Source of the DNA: Halichondria panicea
Lineage: Eukaryota; Porifera; Demospongiae; Suberitida; Halichondriidae
Direction of reading: 5' to 3'
NCBI RefSeq assembly: GCF_963675165.1
Contig: NC_087377.1
Span: 1,451,501 to 1,515,500, forward strand
Length of the DNA stretch: 64,000 bases
Made by a program: the position numbers and the translations under genes. Shown here one piece after another: positions 1-12,172 of this stretch. The notes below the pieces were generated by a model. The model was given only the letters and a program-made list of their open reading frames with translations, searched no databases and was not told the origin of the DNA. The first letter of the stretch is position 1; the number at the start of each line of letters is the position of its first letter.

Positions 1-149
1 GGGGACTTTTCTTACATTTTTTTAATAATTTCTCTAATACTACATACTTCCTCTCAAGTCATAGAATCAAGTTGGGGCATCGCCCGCTTTCACGGAAACC
101 AGGCAACAACATTAATTTTTTTGTAGAAGTGGCCAAAATAGTTCAACTA

Positions 150-2040
150 ACACTAAAAGTATTTTGATCATATCTAACAATCTAATAGTGGTTTTGCTGT
201 GGCATGCACTCTGTTGCAAGTCACTGTATACATTTCCCACTCTGCACAAAACCCACAAGTGTGTGACTGAGGCAAAACAGTTGGTAAACCACAGACATAA
301 GACACTGCCTACTTCTCACAACATGAGTAACAACTGTAGCTAGAGAATAAAGGACTGCAAGCCTCTCTGTACCAGCTATCCTCTCTGTACCAGCAATTCA
401 AGCCTCTCTGCACCAGATACCCTTGATATTGTAAGCAATTCCTATACTAGGTTTGTGAGCTACTACTACTAGTCACACAGACTGAATGTCTGGAGCTATA
501 AGAGAGAAACTGTCTCCTCAGCGTCGGGGCAAGGTACTTTAGATAGTTCTATATAGTTTTTTTACATGTATACTGGAAAATACCCTCTAGACCTACTTTG
601 AGTGTAACCAGTAATATATTCCCCATACATGCACCCAGCAATACTATGTTCACCTGATGGGATGTTGTGGGGGGGGGGGGGGGCTGCATGGGGTAACTGG
701 ATTAAGACTCTCATGCAGGGGGGTGGAGTCTTGTACACCCTTGCAGCTGGAAGGCCTGGGAGAGAAAAAAAGGATGAAATGTGAAGACATCTGCAGAACA
801 ACAATTAACGTTGTTAGCATGCATGATTGCTGAATACACTGTATATAGTTTATACAATTAATTTTAATTATACTGAATATAAATGTTTCCTCACTAGTGT
901 AGCGCCTCCATGATTATGCAGCCAGTCAGTGACATCAATCTCGCTCGCTGGTTTGTGTTGTCACTAAGAGTTGAGACATCTGCAAAACAGCAAAACAGGC
1001 AATAATTGTTAGCTGGTTGCAGAATACAGACTGCAGAATTATTAATGCACAGAATAATATTATTGTGACAATGACCTAACAGCAAAACTCATGCTTGCGC
1101 TTACTAGTTATACATATATACAACTATAGGATTTTATTATACACAGCAATCCACTTACCATCAGTTGCTTGGGTGGTTGGAAAGACACTATTTTCCTCTG
1201 GTGAGTTTCTTCATCCTCCACGAGGAGGTTGCGCAATCAGTAGATCTACGCATGTGCAGAAATAGTGAGCCCCACCCCCCTTCTTGTTTTTGCACACATG
1301 GACTGTTTCCCATGTTTAATATAGCTATGGCAGCTAGCTGTGGGCCTCAAGGATCCCACTTCTGTACAAGCCAACTCCTGGAAGGAGGAGTAGGTATAAT
1401 GTTTGCATTCCCAAGTTTATGTTCATTTTTTATTCTGGTTCTCAATAACATTGCTGCTGAATTATTAGCAAGAGCGGGTGCATGTGATACACAACTGTTA
1501 CAAGACTAATAGTTGATGGTTTCAAATGTTCAAGACTATGGACTTCAGAGAACTGATCTCTCGTTCCCTCGTGACATCCCAGCAGCTGGCTATCTTGTTA
1601 ACTGCGACTTCTCTTTAGTTTACCTGAGAGAGAGAGAGAGAGAGAGAGAGAGGTTATCATGCAAACAATGTAGGAGGAGGGTCTAATGTGTATAATAATC
1701 AATTTTCAGTTAATAAAGGTATTGACTAAATATTGACCAGGTGCATGTTTCCTTTACCATTCAATCAATGGGTATCCCAACTCTTTGAAATCGGATGTTC
1801 GTAGTACAACCTAAAATTTAGCTATAAAATTCTGAAAAGTACATGCACCCATTTATACTGAATAATTATATAGCCCAAGCTATGGACAATTTGGGCCTGA
1901 CCGATCTAAAAACACCATTATTGGACGTTCCAAACAAATATACTGTGTTTGGTCCTGCTTGGTCTAAATACAGTTACCATAAGACCTCAATTTAATTAAA
2001 GTGACACTTTTAAATTGGAGGTAGGTACACCTAGTACCAA
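150..2040 (-). repeat. Dispersed exon-like repeat, copy A
   Basis: This stretch matches 6,935-9,095 in the same order and orientation over almost its whole length, and more weakly 46,220-47,301. Shared landmarks are the GGTTTTGCTGTGGCATGC block near 190, a poly-G tract near 669, an AG microsatellite near 1,625 and the segment ending near 2,038. On the minus strand it looks like a chain of short exons: an acceptor followed by ATGTCTCAACTC near 976, a proline-rich exon around 660-755, and an exon ending in a GTAAGT donor near 1,158. No long open frame is present. It may be a duplicated non-coding or decayed gene locus, or a spliced mobile element. I do not recognise the encoded product. Confidence 0.6.
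1625..1652. repeat. (AG)n microsatellite
   Basis: About 14 GA units in copy A. The equivalent AG tract in copy B (8,724-8,749) is interrupted, showing the tract predates the A/B duplication. Confidence 0.9.
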
Positions 2041-2158
2041 GAATAGAGAGAGTATCGAACGTAGGCATACTGTGTATCGAAAGTAGATGTCATCACCCAC
2101 ACTTGGATTGTCAAATTTCCCCGTATGTCCCGAGGGGGGGGGGGTAGTGGGGCAACAC

Positions 2159-2289
2159 CAGAGGAGGTCTGACATGCGTGCACGAATCACTATATAGTTC
2201 AGTGCATTGTGGTCACGTGATATGTCCAGGCCAAATGCACTAGCACTTGTAGTGATTCCTGCACGCATGTCGGACCTCCCCGACCTCTG
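2159..2289. mobile_element. Short MITE with 9-bp target duplication
   Basis: The ends form inverted repeats of about 40 bases (left starts CAGAGGAGGTC, right ends GACCTCTG, with an extra GTCGG in the right arm). The flanks carry the same nine bases, GGGCAACAC, at 2,150-2,158 and 2,290-2,298. No coding capacity. The 9-bp duplication is typical of Mutator-like elements; family assignment is inference. Confidence 0.7.
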
Positions 2290-2310
2290 GGGCAACACAT
2301 TGATGATAGG

Positions 2311-2450
2311 TGCACTACAACAAAGGGAGCTAGAGAGCTAGTCTATAGATAGAGTATCTGGGTCCACTCAATAAGACATGACACTACTCACCCTAGCATT
2401 GTCCAGCTCCCTCTGCAGACTAGCCACCATATCCACCAGCAGCAGCACTT
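2311..2450 (-). pseudogene. Exon-like fragment shared with 29,213-29,345
   Basis: About 130 bases are nearly identical to 29,213-29,345. On the minus strand both copies read VDMVASLQRELDNAR, a short coiled-coil-like peptide, followed by a GTGAGT donor (exon end near 2,392). No further exons of the gene are recognisable at either site, so this looks like a duplicated exon caught in repeats. The parent gene is not identified. Confidence 0.45.
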
Positions 2451-2459
2451 AGTCAGGAT

Positions 2460-4623
2460 GCCTTGAGACAGTCACTCTCTGGCTAGCTCTCTCTCTTCAC
2501 TGCTTGTAGCCTTGTGTGCATGGAGCCATCTCTGTTAGAAACTGGGATCTATATACTGAGCTATATATACTGTTTCAATGCTGCCTAGCTGTGAAGCTCT
2601 TAGTCTAGTCAGAGTCCAGTCTACGGTAGCTATACAGTCGAATGGCCAAGGCAAAATTTACCTCACGAACCGGAAGTACTTCCTGTTGTCTATCTGGATC
2701 TGCGGTTTCAAGCTCAATTTCTGCACTAACTTTAGCTCAGTGTAACTTTTTATTCCTTGCATGTATACAATATATATTTGCATCTTCTTTATTGTTATTG
2801 CATCCTCTTCATAACAATATGTATATCACAATTTTAACACAGAGTCTTGCTTTACAACGAGAGCTTTTTGTGCAGCCACCAAATCTTGCGGTTTTGACCT
2901 ACCTGCACATTAGCCGATGTAAAAAACGGTTCCGCACTCCCTCCCAGCTCCAAAGTTTGCATATCAATAGTTTAAAGGCTGATGCCGAATATTTCCAAAA
3001 AACTGGACTGTTCTACTGGATATTCATTACGGTAGAGCATGTCAAAGTGGGCGTACTTCACACACCAACCACATGGTGTTACTAGTTGAGCCACTTGTCT
3101 GAGTTCTGGCAAGGTATAAAGACAATGCACATACATCAACAAACTTATATCATCTATTCTACAACACACTAAATTAATAGAATGATCATGAAATTGCTAG
3201 AAGAAAGTTACGTCATGTAAGTTCAGCAGTACATTCAGGCCGATATGCACCGATTGTGCAAACAATGCATGCATGTGCTCTCTCTGTGTAAGAAAACTAG
3301 AGAGACCTCTCCAAATTTTTCCACCCCAAATCCTGGAAGTGCTGCAGCAACTCCAAGCTGCTGAGTCGTTTCTCGATATACAACCTGAAAACTATAGTTG
3401 CTTGCTTTGTAGGAAGAATGTTATATATAGCGTCTCACCTATAGATGCATGGAGAAAGAATAAGGTATTGTCAAACTGTTATAATTCATTGTACAATATT
3501 TATTCAAATTACAGCACCACAAAATTAGTAGCTATGATTTTCTAGTGGCTCATAATTTGCACAAAATAGAATTCTAGTTTTTTGGTGCTTACTAATAGTC
3601 TAAGAGTGGCGCTTAACGTCAAGTAATGGAAGCTGTTCACTGTATAACCACCTTGATTTCAGGCCGCGTTTTTAAGCGCCAGTAATACAAGCACCCATTC
3701 TGGAATTGTATTACAGCACTCAATCGCAATTATTATTTGAACTAGGCACTTCTATTTAGGGTGGTGCTGTATTAAAATTAGCACAATTTCCTCCAATTTA
3801 TGCTACTCTTTTTTAATGGTATACTATAATTAAAACAGTCGATCATTACTACACGCAATGGTACAGGCACGCACATACAACACACCGATTGCATATTCGT
3901 AACTACAGAAATAGGTGTACTGTGGCCAACATTTCCTAAATACCAACACTGAATTTAAAGACGCCATATCAATAATCTCTAGTTACAAACACTGTTGCAC
4001 TAACCTGCCTGTTGAAGCTCTAGCAACAGAGCATGAAGATACTGACAGAGCAGCAATGAGAGTGAGAGTGATGAACAGTCGACTCACATGTCGAAATGAG
4101 CAACAGTGATGTCATTGAAGTTCAACGAACTCATGTACGACATCTTTGGATACTCTAAAGGTGAAGATTTTACAGCACAGGAGTCAGTTTCATAAACTGG
4201 GACATAAACTATAGCACTAGACTGACTAGTCTTTTCATATTAGGTCTATTTATACACTGTACATACTGAAAACCACACGACACTTTCAAGTAGCATAAAA
4301 TCTAAACGAACAATGGGAACAGCTAGATAGCTATTTAAAACATACAGTAGACCTACCTGAACAACATTAGCCAGCTCTACAGTTGTGATCAGATGCAGAA
4401 CCAAAGTTACAGAAGCAGAAGAAAAGGCACCTTAACATACTTGTTCCATGAACTGGCTTGTAGCTTTGCTCCAGGACAATCATACCCCTCCAACTTGGTA
4501 TCAATCGGTAGCTAATTTATTATAAGATGATACTCTTCAAGTTTCTACAGTCATTTCCTATCATGTGACTATTGAGTGCTGAGACAAGCCCTCCAAAGTC
4601 AGAGTCTGTTTTTTGTTTACTCC
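2460..4623. other. Stretch without a recognised gene
   Basis: Open frames here are short and lack support. A minus-strand stretch at 2,972-3,169 (LYTLPELRQVAQLVTPCGW) has a coding-like feel but no flanking splice signals that I trust. Nothing else is recognised. Confidence 0.4.
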
Positions 4624-4823
4624 NNNNNNNNNNNNNNNNNNNNNNNNNNNNNNNNNNNNNNNNNNNNNNNNNNNNNNNNNNNNNNNNNNNNNNNNNNNNN
4701 NNNNNNNNNNNNNNNNNNNNNNNNNNNNNNNNNNNNNNNNNNNNNNNNNNNNNNNNNNNNNNNNNNNNNNNNNNNNNNNNNNNNNNNNNNNNNNNNNNNN
4801 NNNNNNNNNNNNNNNNNNNNNNN
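4624..4823. other. Assembly gap of exactly 200 N
   Basis: A run of exactly 200 undetermined bases, a conventional scaffold gap of arbitrary size. Any reading frame across it is meaningless. Confidence 0.99.
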
Positions 4824-4894
4824 ATGGTTACTCTTGTAAAGTATGAAGTATGTAGGATTGACTGCAGTGTCCCATTGAGATATTACATTGTTTA

Positions 4895-5326
4895 GGCAGC
4901 CCGCAATAGTTTGCGAAATTCTAATTCTGCGATACTTAGGAAGTAGCTCGAACTACGCACATCCTGTAGAATCACGTGCAATTGCTATGTTAAAATTTCA
5001 TTAGCATCTTACACGAAGTTTATAGCTATGGCTAGATTGTTTATGTGCTTGAACAGCTTGAGGACAGCAATGGTGATGTCTCCTCGGGTGATGACAGTGC
5101 CTATGAAGGAGAGGGGATAGTAGGATACCTCCCAAAGGCTACCAGCTTTATGCCAGACGCTGATGAACTGTCTGGGACTGAGGACATGCATGACATGGAC
5201 CTGGACGCTAGCGCTAGGCTCACTGTGTGACTCTGGCAAGTAGTATAGTATAGTATAGCTAAAATAGAATTAGCAGTAATGAACAGTCTTTATGTGAGCT
5301 TGTAAATTTCATAGATCGTTCACCGA
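4895..5326 (+). pseudogene. Degraded copy of piggyBac-like 5' exon
   Basis: This segment is the reverse-complement paralogue of 30,932-31,478. It still encodes the acidic stretch VLEQLEDSNGDVSSGDDSAY (frame 5,048-5,230), but relative to the 31-kb copy it has lost several short segments, including the sequence after the start codon, so the start is gone. It abuts the foldback element at 5,329. Broken copy; the parent is described at 31,040-31,294. Confidence 0.55.
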
Positions 5327-5328
5327 TA

Positions 5329-6668
5329 CAGTGCAACAACCAAAGAGAGTAGAACTTTTGATTTTTTACGTTTTTGTGAATATCTTCTAAACTAAATGTG
5401 ATTGGAACAATTTGAGTGCAGGTACTGAAAGTTCAACTCTTGGCGCTTCCATTGGACCACCACCTGTTATATCATATGACATCATCACTCCAAGATGGCT
5501 GCTACAATATGTGTACATTGAAAATATGTTAGGCATGAAACTATCTTATATGTTTGAGTTAAGATCTGAAATTTGTTATGCAAGTACTTCATTACCTTAC
5601 GCATCTTTTGAGCTCTTACGGAAGTGCAGGCTACTAGTAAGTTCATCTTATATGTTTGAGCTAAGATCTGAAATTTGTTATGCAAGTACTTCATTACCTT
5701 ACGCATCTTTTGAGCTCTTACGGAAGTGCAGGCTACTAGTAAGTTCTGAGATATACAAAGTTTTGTAAATTTATAGTGCCAAATGTGTTAGGCATTGATT
5801 TTTCGAGTTCATGCTAGTTAAGGTCTGATTTTTGGAGAGCATGTACTCCAATAGTATACTTTTCGTGTGTACTAACTCACAGTAGCTGAAAGAGTTCTGT
5901 CTTGGCTCGAGCGGCCCTTCTTGTCAAAAATGGTGATTTTGCTCCATTTTGCTCCATTTTGCTGCTCTTTGCCCGTTTTTGCTGACGTAAGCAATGATAT
6001 TCATTGATTTGTGACATCACAAATCATCTTGTCTTTATTTGCTACATCCAAGCTCATGTGATGTCTAACCTGCAACTACACCCAGTTAATCAGTCATAAT
6101 GTGTCACAGGGGCGTGGCAATTTACACTACTACGCAACAGAAACCAAGAAAATCAGCTAAAATCACCATTTTTGACAAGAAGGGCCGCTCTAGCAAAGAA
6201 GAGACTGGTCTAGCTCCTGTAAGTTAGTACAAATGAAAAGTATACTATTGGAGTACATGCTCTCCAAAAATCAGACCTTAACTAGCATGAACTCGAAAAA
6301 TCAATGCCTAACACATTTGGCACTATAAATTTACAAAACTTTGTATATCTCAGAACTTACTAGTAGCCTGCACTTCTGTAAGAGCTCAAAAGATGCGCAA
6401 GGTAATGAAGTACTTGCATAACAAATTTCAGATCTTAACTCAAACATATAAGATAGTTTCATGCCTAACATATTTTCAATGTACACATATTGTAGCAGCC
6501 ATCTTGGAGTGATGATGTCATATGATGTAACAGGTGGTGGTCCAATGGAAGTGCCAAGAGTTGAACTTTCAGTACCTGCATTCAAATTGTTCCAATCACA
6601 TTTAGTTTAGAAGATATTCACAAAAACGTAAAAAATCAAAAGTTCTACTCTCTTTGGTTGTTGCACTG
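5329..6668. mobile_element. Foldback Tc1/mariner-type element
   Basis: A 1,340-base element whose two halves are long inverted repeats, running from CAGTGCAACAACCAAAGAG at the left to its complement at 6,668. TA dinucleotides flank both ends (5,327-5,328 and 6,669-6,670), the target duplication of Tc1/mariner elements. The centre (about 5,900-6,200) has a second inverted pair beginning GAGCGGCCCTTCTTG. The left arm carries a 102-base tandem duplication (5,544 and 5,646) absent from the right arm. The similar peptides readable in both arms mirror the inverted repeat and are not genes. Confidence 0.75.
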
Positions 6669-6934
6669 TATATATGTTCCCAAGGCTGTTTTAGAGCTAT
6701 TGGAACATGTAACATGTAAGCGTGCTGGTTATGACTACTATACAATAGGTATAGACCTTGAAATATAAGTGAGTTGCACGGACTAAGCATGCACAGTTAC
6801 TTAATTGTAGTTTATTATGCACTGGGTGTAGAAATAGATATTGTTGTGATGGCCTCAATTAAACCGCAGCATAGCGCGGATGTTACTCGAGATACCAACG
6901 TTTCCTATTCCTCTATAACTCTTCAATCTATGGT

Positions 6935-9095
6935 TCTAAAAGTATTTTCTAACAATCTAATAGTGGTTTTGCTGTGGCATGCACTCTGTTGCAAGTCACT
7001 GTATACATTTCCCACTCTGCACAAAACCCACAAGTGTGTGACTGAGGCAAAACAGTTGGTAAACCACAGACATAAGACACTTCTACATACACTCTATAGA
7101 CCTACTTTGAGTGTAACCAGTAATATATTCCCCATACATACACTCAGCAATACTATGCTCACCTGATGGGATGTTGTGGGGGGGGGGGGGTCTGCATGGG
7201 GTAACTGGATTAAGACTCTCATGCAGGGGGGGGTCTTGTACACCCTTGCAGCTGGAAGGCCTGGGAGAGAAAAAAGATAGTCACTTATACTCAATAATTA
7301 TTATGTTCCTCACTTGTCTAATTGTGTGTTTGCTTCCATCACCATAATTATAGTGCTCACAAGCAAGCCTGCAGTGACACTCTCGCTGCACTGTTCAGAC
7401 CATCACTCTATCACTTAGCCTCGATTCCAGGCCCCTTGTTGAGGCCTTGTGAAGGAGGCTATCGACCACTGTGCTCGATCTCGCTGCATGGCATGTTCAG
7501 AAAACCACTCTGAAAAGCACTCGACGTGTGCTAGAAGGTCATAAGAAGTTTTAAAACCAAGTTGTCACTTAGAGTTGAAATGTGAAGACATCTGCAGAAC
7601 AACAATAACATTGTTAGCATGCATGGTTGCTGAATGCACTGTATATAGTCTTAATAATAAAATACTGAATAAAATCCTCACTAGTGTAGTGCCTCCATAG
7701 TCAGTGACATCAATCTCGCTCGCTGGTTTGTGTTGTCACTAAGAGTTGAGACATCTGCAAAACAGCAAAACAGGCAATAATTGTTAGCTGGTTGCAGAAT
7801 ACAGACTGCAGAATTATTAATGCACAGAATAATATTATTGTGAAAATGACCTAACAGCAAAACTCATGCTTGCGCTTACTAGTTACATATACACAACTAT
7901 AGGATTTTTATATTAAACACAGCAATCCACTTACCATCAGTTGCTTGGGTGGTTGGAAAGACACCATTTTCCTTAGTTGGGCGGAGCCCGACCGTCCCTG
8001 ACGGGAGGTCGGGTTGCAAGCCTATCTGGGATTTGTTCTAGCGCCACTATAGTGGCGCCCTATCAGATTGCAGCATTTTTCACGTGGCTTGGTTACACTT
8101 CCGCTTGTATCTAGTTGCAAAACCGCATGCAGTATTGCTGTGCCATCCTGTGGTTTACACGTCATCAAGTCGGTTAACACCCACTTGAGAATAATAATAT
8201 TCATAGCAGTACTACATAATGCGCAGAACAAATTCCAGATAGGCTTGCAACCCGACCTCCCGTCAGGGACGGTCGGGCTCCGCCCAACTACATTTTCCTC
8301 TGGTGAGTTTCTTCATCCCCACGAGGAGGTTGTGCAATCAGATCTACGCATGTGCAGAAATAGTGAGCCCCACCCCCCTTCTTGTTTTTGCACACACATG
8401 GGCTGTTTCCCATGTTTAATAATTATAGCTTAGGCAGCTAGCTGTTGGCCTTAAGGATCCCACTTCTGTACAAGCCAACTCCTGGAAGGAGGAGTAGGTA
8501 CAATGTTTGCATTCCCAAGTTTATGTTCATTTTATAATTATTCTGGTTCTAATAATTATTACATTGCTGCTGAATTATTTAAAACAAGAGAGAGTGCATG
8601 TGATACACAACTGTTACAAGACTAATAATAAGACTATGGACTTCAGAGAACTGATCTCTTGTTCCCTTGTGACATCCCAGCAGCTGGCTATCTTGTTAAC
8701 TGCGACATCTCTTTAGTTCACCTGAGAGAGAGAGAAAGAGAGAGAGAGGGTTACCATGCAAACAATGTAGGAGGAGGGTGTAATGTGTATAGAAATAATC
8801 AATTTTCAGTTAATGAAAAATTCTGAAAAGTACATGCACCCATTTATAATAATATAATTATAGCCCACGCTATGGACAATTTGGGCCTGAAATAAATCAC
8901 GGATCTATTATTGCATGAACGTTCCAAACACATTTAAGGCAGACAAGAGCAATATACTGTGTTTGGTCCTGCTTAGTCTAAATACAGTTACCATAAGACC
9001 TCAATTTAAAGTGACACTTTTAAATACCTCTGCCAGAGGTTGCTTTTTTTTATTATTCGCATCTAATTGGAGGTAGGTATACACCAAGTACCAGT
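6935..9095 (-). repeat. Dispersed exon-like repeat, copy B
   Basis: Direct paralogue of 150-2,040, about 6.9 kb away. It differs by small indels, by the MITE inserted at 7,974-8,290 and by about 40 extra bases near 9,027. Exon-like signals on the minus strand are the same as in copy A. No long open frame; function unknown. Confidence 0.6.
7974..8290. mobile_element. TAG...CTA MITE inserted in copy B
   Basis: A 317-base element with inverted ends of more than 60 bases beginning TAGTTGGGCGGAGCCCGACC. The nine bases CATTTTCCT occur on both sides (7,965-7,973 and 8,291-8,299). Copy A has the uninterrupted target at about 1,188-1,196, so insertion and duplication length can be read directly. Non-coding. 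Confidence 0.9.
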
Positions 9096-9389
9096 CTAAC
9101 TACCTCAATTTTAAACTTATGCCTTTCCAGTGAGCATGGAATCAAGACTAGGGTGTGGCTACATTTACCTCCATTTAGAACGCGACATTAAAAATCTTAC
9201 TTTTTGCTCCGTTGATCCTCTCCAGTCAAACACAGCATGCAGGTAAGCCATGAACCTCACAACCTAACCCCCCAGACTTGAGGGGGCGCTCACTGAGAAC
9301 TGACACCAGTCGGCCACACACACGATACTTTCCGAAGAGAGCTAGAGGAGGTACGGGTACCACTGAGGTATTAATTTATACTCGACTCT

Positions 9390-9525
9390 AATACCACCTT
9401 GAATCTGTAGGCCTCTTCTCTGTTCCTTTCATTGCTGTATTCAACTCCCTCCACGTAGCACTGTACTTGATGATACCCAAGTTTTTCAGCTCAGAGAGTA
9501 TATGATGCCAAGATGCCCTAGCTAT
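9390..9525 (-). pseudogene. Isolated coding-like exon, unknown
   Basis: The minus strand reads in frame through ILSELKNLGIIKYSATWREL and on to RPTDSR, followed by a possible GTGGTA donor. The spacing of hydrophobic residues and the TW...DSRW pattern faintly recall FF domains, but this is weak. No neighbouring exon could be joined in frame. I do not assign a function. Confidence 0.3.
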
Positions 9526-9599
9526 TGGTGTTTACAAGGCCTCATCTTCAGTGCGGCCTAGGATCGAGGCTAAAAGACCCCCTTCCTCCTACGTTATTG

Positions 9600-10180
9600 A
9601 CTTGTTGCAGTTCACCCATGTAGCGTGTGGGTTATAAACCGGGGCTCCGGAGCTGTAGGTGGGTGGCCGGGAAACTGGTCACTCACTTTCCTGTCGTCTT
9701 TCATTGTGATAGTCAACAGGTCTCCTGTAGTCTTTCATTAGATCACAGCCCTCCTGTAGTCTTTCATTGTGATAGTCAACAGCAGCCCCCGCTACAGTGG
9801 TAGTTTTTTTTTGTTTTTTTTGCTAGGTAGCAGCCCTATACTACCTTTCATTAGGCAGCAGTCCTACTGTCTTTCATTAGCTAGGCCGTAGCAAACGGTT
9901 TTTTTCCCAACAATTCATTGCTTTGCTAATAATTATTATAGTTCGTTTTGTCATAATTATAATTATAAGAGAGCAACAACAATCATGTACATGTACGTAG
10001 ATAATTATTATTTCTTGTGCCCGAGCATTTTATTGAGACCACCACCATCTTTAGTTCACCTGAGACAGAAGAGGTATATAAACAATTATGGTGGGAGGAT
10101 GGTGTAATGCATGTGCATGGGAAGGTAATGAAGGTGTTGTGTGAAAAACCTGAGTATATATTAGTATAATTATATAAGAA
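9600..10180. repeat. Irregular repeats of a CTTTCATT motif
   Basis: Several copies of a unit like CCTGTAGTCTTTCATTGTGA lie between 9,690 and 9,890, with another at 10,370-10,410. Both ends carry GTAGCAAACGGTTTTTTT. No gene seen. Confidence 0.5.
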
Positions 10181-10620
10181 AAGTGAGATTTATGGAGTAT
10201 ATACTAAGAGCCTTGTGGGGAGCAACTGGGGTTAGAAATTGGATAGTTGCAGGAATTATGACGACATACTGTGCTATAAAATTGGCCGCTGCATGTTTCC
10301 TATACGTAGGAATCTGCATGGTCTGTACATATACAGTTTACAGTGTACAGGTATGCATTAGGCAACAGCCTCCTACTGTCTTTCATTTAGGCAGTAGCAA
10401 ACGGTTTTTTTCCAATGACATTGGCATGCAGACAATTACAAGCCCCACCCCTGTTTTAGATCAGGGGAAAACCTGACTCATAATTATTATCTGGCCAGCC
10501 AGCATAGCACAACATGTCTAACTTGGTAAGTACGTGTGTGCATAATTATGTCAAGCTAGCTATAGATATGTATACCTATGCCATAGCCTACAAGTATAAT
10601 TATGTCATACCTCCCATGCA

Positions 10621-10688
10621 CACACGTACACACACACACACACACAAACGCCCACACACACACAAACACCCACACACACACACACACA
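10621..10688. repeat. (CA)n microsatellite
   Basis: Interrupted CA repeat that ends in the acceptor CACACAG directly before the subtilase prodomain exon. Confidence 0.85.
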
Positions 10689-10689
10689 G

Positions 10690-11364
10690 CTCCACTATAT
10701 TGGCAGATGATTCCCCGTCTAAGATAAGCGACAGTTACATCGTTGCTTTCAAAGATGAGCTCACAGCTGAACAAGGTTAAAAATTAGTATACCGTAAAAC
10801 CTCGATTTAAGGCGACACTTTAAAACTGTATACATAATTAATTTTAATGTACATGGTACTATAATATGGGCGAAATGCCCAAGTGTTTAAATAAGGGTCA
10901 CCTTAAATCGAAGTTTTACAATGCTAAGACACGAAAGGCCAACTGTACATGTGATATGAAGTCTAGGTCCTAAAAATAAAAAGGATGGTGGTATGAGTGG
11001 GTGGGGCAATAAACAAAGGAATGTACAAGTGAAATGTATGTAACGTTGTCAATGCAATAAGCGTGTAATAAAAGTCATACCATCCCTAGCTATAGCTTTC
11101 CATGTAAATTTTTTAATTTCCCAAATGACTACAGTCAAGGTGCCCGCCACTGTATAATGGCCAAAACATTGCTCCACAAAAAGGTGTCCGTTCAATTATA
11201 ATTATATTGAGGAGTAGGTATAATGTTAATTCATTTTCAATGTACTTATTGCAGTTTCTGCGGCAAATGGAAGCTGTCAGAGAGATATTCCGCACAGCAG
11301 GGGGGAAGAATAGTGTCAGCGCAGAGTTCAGCTTTAAAGCCTTCTCTGCTATCATGGATCCTGA
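10690..11364 (+). pseudogene. Orphan subtilase prodomain (inhibitor I9) exons
   Basis: Two exon-like segments encode parts of an I9 domain, the propeptide that folds and inhibits secreted S8 (subtilisin/proteinase K) proteases. The first (10,690-10,775) contains KISDSYIVAFKDELTAEQ; the YIV-FK pattern is characteristic. The second (11,255-11,364) contains FLRQMEAVREIF and FSFKAFSAIMDP, matching the FKGFSA-L segment of the family. The phases do not match: G at the end of the first exon joined to TTT shifts the frame. No signal peptide exon and no catalytic Asp, His or Ser exon is visible downstream. Most likely a broken gene fragment; an unseen small exon or a sequence error are alternatives. 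Confidence 0.55.
10792..10921. mobile_element. Small TA-flanked MITE
   Basis: Inverted ends of about 30 bases (left CCGTAAAACCTCGATTTAAG; right end its imperfect complement). TA precedes the left end. A related half-sequence, AAGACCTCAATTTAA, lies near 1,980 and 8,996. Confidence 0.6.
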
Positions 11365-11562
11365 GTAAGCGTTTGGGATATTGAACGTTTATTTTCCCAC
11401 TCCCTCCCTCTTTCTTTGACACAGTCACTCCTCCCCTCACATGCACAGCAAAGAACAGGGTGTCCCTGCATGGTTGAGTAGCTATAATTAAGCTGATTGA
11501 ATTTAGAAGTGAGTGCATATACAGAGCTTGATAAGCTAGGGGAAAGTTCTGACCTGGGCTGT

Positions 11563-11685
11563 ATTCCGTATAGCGGGTGATAATTATGATAAGCTTCATT
11601 ACGTGTACTGCATTGCATGCATGCGTTCCATTTTTTTCGGGGTAACGTTTTTGTCACCCCACGAAAATTACCAACTATATAATTA
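11563..11685. mobile_element. Decayed CCGTATAGCGGG MITE
   Basis: Left end CCGTATAGCGGGTGA and right part CCCCACGAAAATTACC match the ends of the intact elements at 23,235 and 59,733, but the right tip is lost. Confidence 0.45.
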
Positions 11686-12127
11686 TACGCTACAATTATG
11701 AATTCTCTCTATTGTGGTCATGTATTGTCACGCAGGTGGTTTGAGTTATTATGCACTTGTCAAAATAATGCCCCACCTCCCCCCTACCGGGATAGGTGGG
11801 GATTAGTAGACTTGAAGTTGCTCCCCTATACCTATAGGGGACTTAGACAGATCACCTGATGCATGCATTGGGTCAAAGATCAATTTAAGATCGTCACATG
11901 ATGTCAATCAAATAATTTGTTATCTTCTCGCCATGAAGAAATAGCTATAGTGTGATACAGGTCTAATCCCACATAACCCCCATGTTGTACTATATATAGG
12001 GGCTACCAGGGGATAACATGCCCAAAGGTAGGGGTAGATCATGTGATTGGTCTAATCCCAACCTATCCGTAGGGGGGGGGGGGCATTAGATTGACAAGTG
12101 CATTATGTCTCACACCACATGAGACCC

Positions 12128-12172
12128 AGTCAACCACTAGCTACAGTGTACATGTACACAGTGGGAGCTAGG
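12128..12172. repeat. Single diverged copy of the satellite monomer
   Basis: Contains AGTCAACCACTAGCTACAGT followed by a variant of the 45-bp satellite unit amplified at 31.8-36.2 kb. Only one unit is present. Confidence 0.55.

Noticed and set aside
2642-3085. 147-residue plus-strand frame
   Set aside because: Low-complexity, no known motif, no splice context.
4572-4895. Frames across the N run
   Set aside because: They consist mostly of undetermined bases.
5412-6585. Two similar peptides at 5,412-5,768 and 6,331-6,585 on opposite strands
   Set aside because: They are the two arms of the foldback element read in mirrored directions, with no protein-like features.
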